Source: Akkermansia muciniphila
GTDB lineage: Bacteria > Verrucomicrobiota > Verrucomicrobiia > Limisphaerales > UBA9464
NCBI GenBank assembly: GCA_945900455.1
Contig: CAMDJH010000011.1
Span: forward strand, 1-47,312
Reading direction: 5' to 3'
DNA length: 47,312 bases
A program made the translations under genes and the position numbers. Position 1 is the stretch's first letter. Each line of letters starts with the position of its first letter. Of the stretch, positions 33,871 to 41,827 are shown piece after piece. Under the pieces are notes generated by a model, which saw nothing but the letters and a program-made list of their open reading frames with translations, was not told the DNA's origin and made no database searches.

Positions 33871-33930
33871 CGTAGCGTCACAAAACTCATGCGGTCTATC
33901 GGTAGAATGTCAGGATGCCGCCGAGGCGTT
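33871..33930. repeat. hairpin repeat, left end of the cytochrome module
   Basis: Reads CGTAGCGTCACAAAACTC, ATGCGG and ends GATGCCGCCGAGGCGT. The same elements occur in the same order at 36246-36323. GCGG and CCGC arms can pair. The short gaps 33816-33870 and 33931-34075 hold nothing else that I can support. Confidence 0.6.
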
Positions 33931-34075
33931 CCGATTGGGGCTTTGCGAGGGCAGCGCCAGGGGTCGGATTCCAGACGTGCGCAAGCTATCGCAAAATGCG
34001 GCGCTAACCTTGGTGTCCCGATCGTGGAGAAGATATCGACAGCCCGCCAGAAATCCATCGTCGGCCATCGTCTCA

Positions 34076-35350
34076 TTACCGGTCAGCCGCCTGCGCCGTC
34101 CTGATGCTGCCATCGGCGGGGAGTGCGACGTTCAACTGCGGATACCATTTCTTCACCAGAGCGAGCGACCACTCCGGGGTTTGGTCCTTGTGGCAGAGGT
34201 TGCAACTGTTCGGATTGCCCTTCTTGATCGTGGTGGAGGGCGAGATGAAATCGAATGTGTGATTACGGGACTCGGCGGCGACGGAGTTCTCGCCGGTCTT
34301 GGCCATGTGACATTCAATGCAGCGACTGCCGGTGCTGGTCGCGGCGTGGTGGGTGTGCTCGGTGAGGGTCTTCTCCTTGAGGTGCTGCTTCTGGCCGGGC
34401 GCGTGGCAGGTGAGGCAGAGCGCGTTGTCGCGGGCCGACTTGATGGTCATAGCGGTGTGGCGTCCGCTGTGCGAGTCATGGCAGTTGGAGCATTGGAGGT
34501 GGGCGTCGTTCATGACACTTTGCACGAAGGTGTTTCCTTGCACGCGGTTTTTGTGCGCGGTGCCGTTCTGCCAGAACTCGGGCGTGACCTTGCCGTCCGG
34601 TTCGAAGCCTTTCCAATACTTCGCGAGATCGTCGCCGGGCTGGTAGCCCACGGCCCAGGCGTATTCCGTCTGCGCGCCGTGGGGGCGGCCCGCCTGATGG
34701 CAGTAGAGGCAGACATCCATCGAGCGGTCGCGCGTGATGCGGGCGGGATTGACGATGTCCTCGAGGCGCGAGGTCGCGGAGTGTTTCCTGCCCGCGCCGT
34801 GGCAGCTCTCGCAGGAGATGTTCAACTCCTGCCATTTCTCCGCCTGCGTGTCGAGGCCGGTGCTGTGGCAACCGGCGCAGAGTTTGAAATTGGATCGCTG
34901 CTTCCAGTCCTTGTGATGGTCCCACCACCAGTCGGACTTGGCGGTGTAGGGTTGCCACTTCTTTTCCTGCACGCTCCACTGGCCGTTGAAGACGACTTCC
35001 TCACCGTTCTCCTCGACGAGGTAGCGCTGCTTCCACCGGCTGCCGATGACGCCTTTCACGTCCTTCAACGCGGGGTGGTTGGTGCTGGGGATGGAGAAAT
35101 CGCCGAGAATGGTTTTGCCGGGGCCGTCGGCGATGGGGCGCTGGACCATCTTGCTGTGGAGGGTGGATTTCCAGCCGTCAAAATGACTCGCATGACACTT
35201 CGCACAGGCTTCCGCGCCGACAAATTGCGTGGCGTCAATCTTCGGCAGCGCGTCGAGTTTCAATTCCGCCGGTGCCTCCGCGGCGCGGGACGCGACGGCG
35301 GCGCACAGGACGATGAGGAGGAGTGGGCGGACAACTGGTGAGGTTTTCAT
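34076..35350 (-). CDS. secreted octaheme cytochrome c (c554/c'-like)
   Basis: A 424-residue protein with a signal peptide (MKTSPVVRPLLLIVLCAAVASRAA) and eight C-x2-C-H heme sites: CAKCH, CAGCH, CESCH, CLYCH, CSNCH, CLTCH, CIECH and CNLCH. The region around the first four (AEACAKCHASHFDGWKSTLHSKM, then NFKLCAGCHSTGL and SCESCHGAGRKH) is of the cytochrome c554/c' type found in multiheme electron-transfer proteins and reductases. It works in the periplasm. An outer-membrane barrel gene lies 59 bp upstream on the same strand. Both are bounded by related hairpin repeats and their GC-rich third positions look stronger than in neighbours, suggesting transfer. Electron donors and acceptors are unknown. 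Confidence 0.88.
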   Translation of the reverse strand: MKTSPVVRPLLLIVLCAAVASRAAEAPAELKLDALPKIDATQFVGAEACAKCHASHFDGWKSTLHSKMVQRPIADGPGKTILGDFSIPSTNHPALKDVKGVIGSRWKQRYLVEENGEEVVFNGQWSVQEKKWQPYTAKSDWWWDHHKDWKQRSNFKLCAGCHSTGLDTQAEKWQELNISCESCHGAGRKHSATSRLEDIVNPARITRDRSMDVCLYCHQAGRPHGAQTEYAWAVGYQPGDDLAKYWKGFEPDGKVTPEFWQNGTAHKNRVQGNTFVQSVMNDAHLQCSNCHDSHSGRHTAMTIKSARDNALCLTCHAPGQKQHLKEKTLTEHTHHAATSTGSRCIECHMAKTGENSVAAESRNHTFDFISPSTTIKKGNPNSCNLCHKDQTPEWSLALVKKWYPQLNVALPADGSIRTAQAADR

Positions 35351-35409
35351 GGTGGAATCCTATGATAGCAAATTGGGAGTGTTCGTCGGTGCGGAGCCGG
35401 TGGTCCATT

Positions 35410-36195
35410 TCATGGCGAATCCGTTCGCGTTGTCCACGGTGCCCCGAACTCCCATTTCAAACCGGCATAGACGCGGAGGTCCGGCCCGCCGCGATCGCCT
35501 TCGCGGATGCTTTTGCCCACGGCGGCATGGACGGCCAGGTGATCGAGCAGCCGGTGCTTGAAGCCGACATTCGCGGCGAAGCGGTAGGGTTCGCCCGGGG
35601 CATCACGGCTGACGAAATAAGTCTCAGACAGCAGCGTGGTCCGCTGTCCAACGCGGTATTCCTGCGCGAAGGCGAGCAGCCACACGTTGTCCGCGCTCTG
35701 CCGCACGCCGCCAAACTGCGGGTCGGTGACGAACGTGTGGCCGACGTTGCCAATCGCGGTGAACCAGCCCCAAGTCTTTTGCGCGCGCAACCGGAGGTCG
35801 TAATCAAACTCGCCGCTGCCGAGGCCGCGCGACGGGTCGCCGGTCGGCAGTTTCAACTCGAAGGTGCCGGCGATGCCAGGGCGCTGGTCCGTCTCCTTGA
35901 GGAAAATGTATTTGGTGCCGACCACACTGTCGTTGACGCCGTAATGGTGGTCCACACTGAGGCCGCCGAGTTCGAGGGTGATTTCCTGCCGGTCGCTGAG
36001 GCCGTAGACAAGTTCGGTGAACGGCAGGAGGCGCGATGGCATGCCGCTCTCGCTCTCCTGATACTGCCCGCCGACATACCATTCAAAGGTGCCCTTGTCC
36101 GCCGTGGGCACATCACCGGTGACGAGCGGCGGCGGCGCGAAGCACTGCGGGGCGACGGCGAGAACACACGCGAAAGTGAGCAGCGTAAGTTTCAT
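35410..36195 (-). CDS. outer-membrane beta-barrel protein
   Basis: A 261-residue protein with a signal peptide (MKLTLLTFACVLAVAPQCFA). The mature part is a series of amphipathic strands: GTFEWYVGGQYQES, RLLPFTELVYGLSDRQEITLELGG, GTKYIFLKETDQRPGIAGTFELKLPTGD, FDYDLRLRAQKTWGWFTAIGNVGHTFV, VWLLAFAQEYRVGQRTTLLSETYFV and DLRVYAGLKWEFG. It resembles the MetA-pathway/transporter-type barrels with an aromatic C-terminal strand. It has no heme motif. It is cotranscribed with the octaheme cytochrome and is a candidate conduit or porin partner. Confidence 0.7.
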   Translation of the reverse strand: MKLTLLTFACVLAVAPQCFAPPPLVTGDVPTADKGTFEWYVGGQYQESESGMPSRLLPFTELVYGLSDRQEITLELGGLSVDHHYGVNDSVVGTKYIFLKETDQRPGIAGTFELKLPTGDPSRGLGSGEFDYDLRLRAQKTWGWFTAIGNVGHTFVTDPQFGGVRQSADNVWLLAFAQEYRVGQRTTLLSETYFVSRDAPGEPYRFAANVGFKHRLLDHLAVHAAVGKSIREGDRGGPDLRVYAGLKWEFGAPWTTRTDSP

Positions 36196-36245
36196 TGGGT
36201 GCCTTAGCGGAAGTCATCGAACAACGTCACGCCGTCCGCCCTGGT

Positions 36246-36323
36246 CGTAGTGTCAAAAAACTCATGCGGCATCTCGGCAATGGATTTTAACGGCAATGGA
36301 TTTTAAGATGCCGCCGAAGCGCT
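36246..36323. repeat. hairpin repeat, right end of the cytochrome module
   Basis: Matches 33871-33930: CGTAGTGTCAAAAAACTC, ATGCGG and GATGCCGCCGAAGCGCT. It has an inverted repeat GCGGCATCT (36266-36274) / AGATGCCGC (36306-36314) and inside it an exact 16-bp tandem CGGCAATGGATTTTAA (36275-36290 and 36291-36306). Confidence 0.65.
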
Positions 36324-36482
36324 GGCGAGTCTGGACCTGACCCGATGAACTGTCGATCCGGATGTATTTGGGATTCGCCAGTTTCTGGCGCTTCTGCCAC
36401 CCGCAACAAATCATCCCCTTGCTCGTATGTTCCCAATGGGGTTAGGCTGCATGGAGTCTCACCATTGAAGGAAGCCCACTGC

Positions 36483-36668
36483 TTGAAATTTCTCTCGTTT
36501 CATTTTGTCGCGCTCTGGACGTCCGCTCTCTCGGTCGTTGCCGTGCAAGCTGCGGACACGAAGCCCGTCTTCCTCTACAGCCGCTGCTCTAACGCGCCGG
36601 GCGAGACGCGTTATCTGCCGGACGGAAACTACAAGGAATTGCTGCCGTGGGCCGCGCAGTTGAGGTGA
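36483..36668 (+). pseudogene. N-terminal fragment of a secreted protein
   Basis: From TTG 36483 the frame reads LKFLSFHFVALWTSALSVVAVQA, a signal peptide, then ADTKPVFLYSRCSNAPGETRYLPDGNYKELL, and stops at TGA 36666-36668. The KPVFLYSR, then YLPDG pattern is familiar to me from secreted Verrucomicrobiota/Planctomycetota proteins of several hundred residues. Only the first 60 residues remain here, and the stop overlaps the start of the PSD1 gene. It is interpreted as a truncation, possibly caused by the rearrangement that left the repeat at 36246-36323. Confidence 0.45.
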
Positions 36669-38719
36669 CCTTGACGCGACATTCTTTCCTCAGTTTGATG
36701 GCGGGGCTGGCGGCGTTGTTTTGGACAATGCGGGCGGTCTCCGCCGCCGAAGCCGTGACGGAGAATGGTCTGCGGCCTGTGCTAGAAGGGATTCAGCCCG
36801 TTCGGGTTTCCACTGACTTGAAGAAAGAGCAAACGCATTGGGCATTCCAGCCGGTCAAGCGGACGGAGCCACCCGCCGTCAGCGATCCGAAGTGGAGCAA
36901 AACGCCTTTGGACCTGTTTATTCTCGCGACATTGGATGCGCACGGATTGCACCCGGCCCCGTCTGCTTCCGCAGCCGATTTGATCCGTCGGGTGTGTTTT
37001 GACCTGACGGGTCTGCCGCCTTCTCCCGAGGAGATTAAGGCTTTTGCGGAAGATCGATCTCCGAGGGCCTACGAGAGCCTGGTCGATCGACTGCTTGACC
37101 GCCCGAGTTTCGGCGAACGCTCGGCGCAACCCTGGCTCGATCTGGTTCGGTACGCGGAGAGCGAGGGTTTCGAATACGACCGGCCTCTTCCCGACGCCTG
37201 GCGGTATCGAGATTACGTCATCAACGCTTTCAATCGGGACAAGCCCTTCAACCGCTTTTTGACAGAGCAGATTGCCGGAGATGAAATTTCGCCGAACAAT
37301 CCCGAGACGCAGACGGCAACCGTGTTCCATCGCCTGGGTCCGGTGCGGCGAAACGCGGGAAATCCGGAGATTGCGTTGAGCCGAAACGAGATTCTCACCG
37401 AGCGGACGGACGTGATCGGGGCAGCTGTTCTCGGTCTGACCGTCGGTTGTGCGCGTTGCCACGATCATAAGTTTGATCCGATTCCGCAGAGGGATTACTA
37501 CCAGCTCCAGGCTTATCTGGCGGGAACCCAGGAATATGATCTGCTTCTGGTTTCCACTGAGGAAGAAAGGGCGTGGAAAGAGCGGAGCCGCGTCATTACC
37601 GGTGAACTCAAGAGGCTTCGTCACGCTGTCGAAAAGGCGGAAGGCGCCGAGCGCCAGACGCTTGAAAAGCAAATTGAGGAACAAGAAGGCATGTTGCCAC
37701 CGAGTCCGGCGACCATTCCTGGCATTCGCAATGTCCCCGAACAGCGCACGGAGATTCACGTCCTTAAACGCGGCGTATGGGAAAACAAGGGCGAACGGGT
37801 CGGCCCGCGACCTTTGAGTGCGTTGGTGCAGAACGCGTTTCCGGAACTGCCCGCGGACTCTCCGAAGCCCCGTACCGAGCTTGCCCGATGGCTGACGGAC
37901 CCCAATAACCCGCTCACGCCGCGCGTTGTGGTTAATCGGATCTGGCAGCAACACTTCGGATTGGGCCTGGTGAAGACAGCGAATGATTTCGGAGCCAACG
38001 GTGATCGTCCGAGCCATCCCGAACTGCTCGATTGGATGGCGTCGGAACTGGTCAGCAACGGATGGAAACTTAAGCCGTTGCATCGGATGATCGTCTTGAG
38101 CAGCGCCTACCAGCAGTCTTCCCGTTCGCCGACGGCCGGGGTGGCGATGGCACTGGATCCGGAGAACCGCTGGTTGTGGCAGTTCAATCGGCGGCGCCTC
38201 TCCGCCGAGGAAATCCGTGACGCGATGTTGGCCGTCTCCGGCCGGTTGAATTTGAAGCAGGGGGGGGCGAGCGTCATGGTGCCGGTGGACAAGGAACTGT
38301 TGGAGCAACTCTACAAGCCGTCGCAATGGCAAGTTGCCCGGGATACGGCCGAGTATGATCGACGTTCCATCTATATGATTGCTAAGCGCAATCTACGCGT
38401 GCCGTTCATGGAAGTATTCGACGCCCCGGCGTTGCTGACCACTTGCCCGGCTCGTGAATCCAGCACGCACGCGCCTCAGGCGTTGGAGTTGCTCAATGGC
38501 AGACTCTCCAACGATCTGGCCAGGGAGTTTGCCGGGCGTCTTCGACACGATGCCGGCTTGGATCCGCAACGGATGGTTGAGCGGGCTTTTTGGCTCGGGT
38601 TGGGACGTCCACCCACAATCGACGAGCGCCGTCTGTCGATCGATTTCTTGCGCAACCGATCGCCAAAGGAGTTCGCTCTCGCTCTCTTCAATCTCAACGC
38701 GTTTCTTTATGTTCAATAA
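36665..38719 (+). CDS. PSD1 domain (DUF1549/DUF1553) secreted protein
   Basis: A 684-residue protein from GTG 36665; a signal peptide (FLSLMAGLAALFWTMRAVSA) follows. DUF1549 covers about residues 40-270: HWAFQPVKRTEPPAVSDPKWSKTPLDLFILATLDAHGL, then RRVCFDLTGLPPSPEEIKAFAED and GCARCHDHKFDPIPQRDYYQLQAYL (a C-x2-C-H motif). DUF1553 covers about 400-680: LARWLTDPNNPLTPRVVVNRIWQQHFGLGLVKTANDFGANGDRPSHPELLDWMASELVSNGWKLKPLHRMIVLSSAYQQSS. These proteins are very common in Planctomycetota and Verrucomicrobiota and always next to a DUF1501 gene; their activity is not established. The stop overlaps the next ATG by 11 bp. Confidence 0.92.
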   Translation: MTLTRHSFLSLMAGLAALFWTMRAVSAAEAVTENGLRPVLEGIQPVRVSTDLKKEQTHWAFQPVKRTEPPAVSDPKWSKTPLDLFILATLDAHGLHPAPSASAADLIRRVCFDLTGLPPSPEEIKAFAEDRSPRAYESLVDRLLDRPSFGERSAQPWLDLVRYAESEGFEYDRPLPDAWRYRDYVINAFNRDKPFNRFLTEQIAGDEISPNNPETQTATVFHRLGPVRRNAGNPEIALSRNEILTERTDVIGAAVLGLTVGCARCHDHKFDPIPQRDYYQLQAYLAGTQEYDLLLVSTEEERAWKERSRVITGELKRLRHAVEKAEGAERQTLEKQIEEQEGMLPPSPATIPGIRNVPEQRTEIHVLKRGVWENKGERVGPRPLSALVQNAFPELPADSPKPRTELARWLTDPNNPLTPRVVVNRIWQQHFGLGLVKTANDFGANGDRPSHPELLDWMASELVSNGWKLKPLHRMIVLSSAYQQSSRSPTAGVAMALDPENRWLWQFNRRRLSAEEIRDAMLAVSGRLNLKQGGASVMVPVDKELLEQLYKPSQWQVARDTAEYDRRSIYMIAKRNLRVPFMEVFDAPALLTTCPARESSTHAPQALELLNGRLSNDLAREFAGRLRHDAGLDPQRMVERAFWLGLGRPPTIDERRLSIDFLRNRSPKEFALALFNLNAFLYVQ

Positions 38720-40139
38720 TCCGCCCGAGCATTCCCGCCCCACGGCAACGCGGCGCGAGTTCATTCGGGATGCCTTTGGCGGCTTTGGCGGCTTGGCGCT
38801 CGCCTCGCTTCTGAATGAGCAGTCCGTACGGGCTGCCGCAACCGATCCTCGGTTGCCGAGACCCGCCCATTTTCCCGCCCGTGCCCGCTCCGTGATTTTC
38901 TTGTTCATGGCCGGCGGCCCCAGTCATATCGAGACGTTTGATCCGAAGCCGCTATTGAATAAACTTTCGGGGACGGTGCGTCCGAAGGAATTCGGGGAGG
39001 CGAAATATCAATTCATCAAGACCACGGCCAAATTGCTTGGCACGAAGCGTACGTTTCGTAAATCCGGCCAAAGTGGCATTGAGGTGTCGGATCTTTTCCC
39101 AAAGGTCGCCACGTGCGTGGACGATCTCGCGGTGATTCGATCCTGCCATGGCAACAGCGTCGTCCATTCCGCCGCGCAGTATGAATTGTTTAGCGGCCGC
39201 ATCACCCCGGGTTTTCCGAGCATGGGTTCGTGGATGACCTATGGACTCGGATCGGAAACTGATTCCCTGCCGTCCTATGTGGTGATGCCGGACCCGAATG
39301 GCGCACTGCCAGCCGGCCAGCCGATGTATGACCGGGGGTTCTTGCCGGCTATTTTTCAACCAACCATGTTTCGGCCGGGGGAAAAGCCGGTGCTGAACCT
39401 TGACCTGCCGAACGGCATTTCTTTATCCGAGCGTCGACAGACGCTTGACCTGATTCAGAGACTGAATACAGCCAATCTGCAGTCGGACGATTACGAATTC
39501 TCAGCCCGTATTAACGCCTACGACCTGGCCTTCAAGATGCAGACCGAGGCACCCGCCGTCCTCGACCTCTCGAAGGAACCGCAGGAAACGCTGGATCTCT
39601 ATGGCATTGGCGGCGGGTTGACCCACGACTACGGCCGCCGATGTTTACTCGCGCGCAAACTCGTTGAGAAGGGCGTCCGTTTCATTGTGGTCGTCTCCGG
39701 CGGGGGCTCCGGAAATCTGACATGGGACGCGCACGGCGACGTCGAAGAAAACCATTTGCGAATGGCTGCTCAGACCGACAAACCCATGGCGGGCCTGCTC
39801 CTGGATCTCAAACGCCGCGGCCTTCTAGACAGCACGCTGGTCATGTGGGGCGGCGAATTCGGCCGATCGCCGGAAGCGGAATCCGGAAGAGGACGGGATC
39901 ACCACAATCTTGGCTTTTCCATGTGGATGGCGGGCGGCGGGATCAAGGGCGGGCAAGTGGTCGGGGCAACGGACGCCATCGGTTTACATGCCGTCGAAAA
40001 GCCGTACCATTTCCGCGATGTGCACACCACAATTCTTCATCAATTGGGTCTTGATCAACGCAAATTGACCTACCCCCACCTTGGCCGGAATGAACGACTC
40101 ACCTTTGTCGAGGGCAACGTCATCGAGGAAATTGTCTAG
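38709..40139 (+). CDS. DUF1501 domain protein (sulfatase-like), Tat-exported
   Basis: A 476-residue protein from ATG 38709, whose frame overlaps the end of the PSD1 gene. The N-terminus TRREFIRDAFGGFGGLALASLL is a twin-arginine-type signal. The domain carries RSVIFLFMAGGPSHIETFDPKPLLNKLSG, then RSCHGNSVVHSAAQYELFSGR, VVMPDPNGALPAGQPMYDRGFLPA and STLVMWGGEFGRSPEAESGRGRDHHNLGFSMWMAGGGIKGGQVVG. The fold is related to alkaline phosphatase/sulfatase enzymes. It always pairs with a PSD1 protein; substrates are not known. It lies periplasmic or extracellular. Confidence 0.92.
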   Translation: MFNNPPEHSRPTATRREFIRDAFGGFGGLALASLLNEQSVRAAATDPRLPRPAHFPARARSVIFLFMAGGPSHIETFDPKPLLNKLSGTVRPKEFGEAKYQFIKTTAKLLGTKRTFRKSGQSGIEVSDLFPKVATCVDDLAVIRSCHGNSVVHSAAQYELFSGRITPGFPSMGSWMTYGLGSETDSLPSYVVMPDPNGALPAGQPMYDRGFLPAIFQPTMFRPGEKPVLNLDLPNGISLSERRQTLDLIQRLNTANLQSDDYEFSARINAYDLAFKMQTEAPAVLDLSKEPQETLDLYGIGGGLTHDYGRRCLLARKLVEKGVRFIVVVSGGGSGNLTWDAHGDVEENHLRMAAQTDKPMAGLLLDLKRRGLLDSTLVMWGGEFGRSPEAESGRGRDHHNLGFSMWMAGGGIKGGQVVGATDAIGLHAVEKPYHFRDVHTTILHQLGLDQRKLTYPHLGRNERLTFVEGNVIEEIV

Positions 40140-40152
40140 AGCCTGATGACAA

Positions 40153-40294
40153 TGCGCCAAATTGTGGCGATATACTCTGTCGCCCCTCCTGGGCTCGCGC
40201 ACCGCGTTCCTGAAATCCCACGGCTGACGCCATGGGTTCCCGGGTGCGCCGCACGCAAGCCCCGTTGGCGACAGAGAATTTGGCACAAGGCGCA
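40153..40294. repeat. 142-bp imperfect palindromic element
   Basis: The ends TGCGCC/GGCGCA are inverted. Inside, GCCAAATT pairs with AATTTGGC, and CTGTCGCC with GGCGACAG and GGGCT with AGCCC, giving a long stem-loop. It has the look of a non-autonomous MITE-like or structured RNA element. It partly overlaps repeat copy B. Confidence 0.6.
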
Positions 40295-40467
40295 CTCCTC
40301 CCGCGCTGTCGCCCCTGCCGGGGCTTACGTTTTGTTCGAACGTCATCCCCACGGCTCGCGCCGTGGGCTACGGTCTGCCGCCGCTCCGCGGCTTTGCCAA
40401 ATGCCGATTGTCCCCGCGGACACGCCCACCAGAAAATGGCCAAACTCCAGGGCGCTCCGCGCCTCCT
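40289..40467. repeat. dispersed GC-rich hairpin repeat, copy B
   Basis: Near copy of 29332-29508 in the same orientation: GGCGCACTC, CTGTCGCCCCTG, GTTTTGTTCGAACGTCATCC, CCCACGGCTCGCGCCGTGGG, CCGCTCCGCGGC, AATGCCGATTGTCC and CTCCAGGG segments follow in the same order. The gap 40468-40516 holds nothing recognisable. Confidence 0.8.
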
Positions 40468-40516
40468 GAGCACAGTGGATCGAGCAAACACTGGGATGCC
40501 GGAGCTTCAACGGGAT

Positions 40517-41350
40517 TTAGTCGTTCGCTCGATTGGTCCACATGCCAAGGGTTGATTTCTTGACGAATTCAGCATGGCCGTCGCAGAAGCTGGTGCTAAA
40601 ACCTCCCGAGTGGCGCTTCGCAACGTGGCCCACGGTCGCTACTTTCGAGTCTTTGGCGTTTCCCATGAAAGCCGAGCCGAAGCCCGCATTGTACCACGCA
40701 TCCGTTTGCTCGAGACGCCAAATTTCGAAGACGTTCGTATTGCCGTCGCAGATTGCAATCGTCGTTGCGGAGCTCTGGATGTCCGCCATGGATCGACTGG
40801 GATTATTCCAATTGTTGATGAAAGGCCCGCTGGCACCCACCCACTCCGTTTTCCCGCTTTCCGGATAGGCGCCGGCTTGGGCGTTACAGATGAAATCTTT
40901 CACCAGTGTCTTGGGTGTCTTGGGTGGACGGCGATCCGTCCAGATGGCGTGCGTCACGACGCTGGGGCAGCTGTAGATGATCTCACTATCGATATAGGGT
41001 CGGCACAGGTCCTGCCACCAATAGAGTTCCTGCTGGCCCGGCCAACTATAGGCATATCCATACGGCAGGAAATCGTTATAGTTGCCTGCATACATCATCG
41101 TGGCGAACCCGATCTGCCGCATGTTTGAAAGGCACTTGATTTGTTGTGCCTTCGCCTTGGACTTGGCCAAGGTCGGCAGGAGCATGCCGGCAAGAATGGC
41201 GATGATCGCAATGACGACGAGCAGTTCGATAAGAGTGAAGGCGCTGCGCACCTTTGAACCTGCCGACGGAGAGTCCAGGCTGTATCTCACGTTCTGCACC
41301 CTCCATCTGCCCCGACCAGCCGTCAATTCAATTTCCAGGTCCCAATTCAT
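40517..41350 (-). CDS. type II secretion pseudopilin-like H-X9-DG protein
   Basis: A 277-residue protein from ATG 41350. The prepilin signal is [47 protein letters not shown], with the G/S-F-T-L-I-E-L cleavage site and the long N-terminal helix. The C-terminal H-x9-DG motif is [19 protein letters not shown]. Such proteins form a large expanded family in Planctomycetota and Verrucomicrobiota; individual roles are unknown. The upstream open frame to 41485 reads into the inverted repeat 41445-41518 and is not counted. Confidence 0.88.
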   Translation of the reverse strand: MNWDLEIELTAGRGRWRVQNVRYSLDSPSAGSKVRSAFTLIELLVVIAIIAILAGMLLPTLAKSKAKAQQIKCLSNMRQIGFATMMYAGNYNDFLPYGYAYSWPGQQELYWWQDLCRPYIDSEIIYSCPSVVTHAIWTDRRPPKTPKTLVKDFICNAQAGAYPESGKTEWVGASGPFINNWNNPSRSMADIQSSATTIAICDGNTNVFEIWRLEQTDAWYNAGFGSAFMGNAKDSKVATVGHVAKRHSGGFSTSFCDGHAEFVKKSTLGMWTNRAND

Positions 41351-41444
41351 GCTTATTTTTTCGCCACGGCCATTCGGGCAAGCGATCTGAAGTGCGGCCA
41401 AAGCGTTGCACAAATGAGTGGCTCCCAAATCCGTGGATAAGGAG

Positions 41445-41518
41445 AACCGCGGATGAACACGGATTGACGCGGATAGAAAGGGCATGGAATCTGCGTCTAT
41501 CGGCGTTTATCCGTGGTT
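41445..41518. repeat. inverted repeat with 30-bp arms
   Basis: The left arm (41445-41474) and the right arm (41489-41518) are reverse complements at 24 of 30 positions, carrying AACC(G/A)CGGAT(G/A)AAC and GACGC(G/A)GAT blocks. The pattern ATCCGTG-TTCATCCGCGG is familiar as a repeat spread in many environmental genomes. Its role is unknown. Confidence 0.65.
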
Positions 41519-41529
41519 CAGGGTGGCTC

Positions 41530-41568
41530 TTGACAGGGTGCTCTTTTATGATAGATATTTGGTATCAT
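41530..41568 (+). promoter_or_regulatory. promoter and operator of the Phd/VapC pair
   Basis: A consensus -35 box TTGACA (41530-41535) with a weaker -10-like GATATT (41554-41559, 18-bp spacing). The palindrome ATGATA (41548-41553) / TATCAT (41563-41568) overlaps the -10 and the ATG at 41567, fitting autorepression by the antitoxin. Confidence 0.5.
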
Positions 41569-41827
41569 GAAAACTGCCACAGTCGCCGATTTACGAAACA
41601 GGTTCCGTCTCGTTTCGTCATGGATTGAGCACGGCGAGACGGTGCAGATCATCAAGAGGGGAAGGGCATTTGCGCGATTGTCGGCCGTTCCGGTGACGGC
41701 CTCCAAAGCGGCGGCTTTAAAACCTGACATCATGGCTCAATTGCGCGAGGTCTGGGGGGAAAAGGTTTTCACGATGGACGAGGTGAAAGCGATGCGAGCC
41801 GCAGAAAGAGCGGAGGACTTAGGATGA
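41567..41827 (+). CDS. Phd/YefM family antitoxin
   Basis: The 86-residue protein begins MKTATVADLRNRFRLVSSWIEHGETVQIIKRGRAFARLSAV, the Phd/YefM fold (beta-strand, helix, beta hairpin) that binds DNA at its own promoter. The C-terminal part (DIMAQLREVWGEKVFTMDEVKAMRAAERAEDLG) would wrap the toxin. It overlaps the toxin start by 4 bp (ATGA). A palindrome overlaps its own start codon. The predicted transcription start falls at or next to the ATG, so the mRNA may be leaderless. Confidence 0.88.
   Translation: MKTATVADLRNRFRLVSSWIEHGETVQIIKRGRAFARLSAVPVTASKAAALKPDIMAQLREVWGEKVFTMDEVKAMRAAERAEDLG

Noticed and set aside
33935-35341. Long plus-strand open frame across the cytochrome gene
   Set aside because: It is antisense to a gene with eight heme motifs and has no recognisable domain; the open frame results from GC-rich third positions.
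36782-38332. 516-codon minus-strand open frame
   Set aside because: It is antisense to the PSD1 gene, which has clear DUF1549 and DUF1553 motifs.
29332-40467. CRISPR array formed by the dispersed repeats
   Set aside because: The copies are two, 11 kb apart, without regular spacers; no cas genes are present.
41351-41485. N-terminal extension of the pseudopilin frame
   Set aside because: It translates the inverted repeat 41445-41518 and lies before the prepilin signal.
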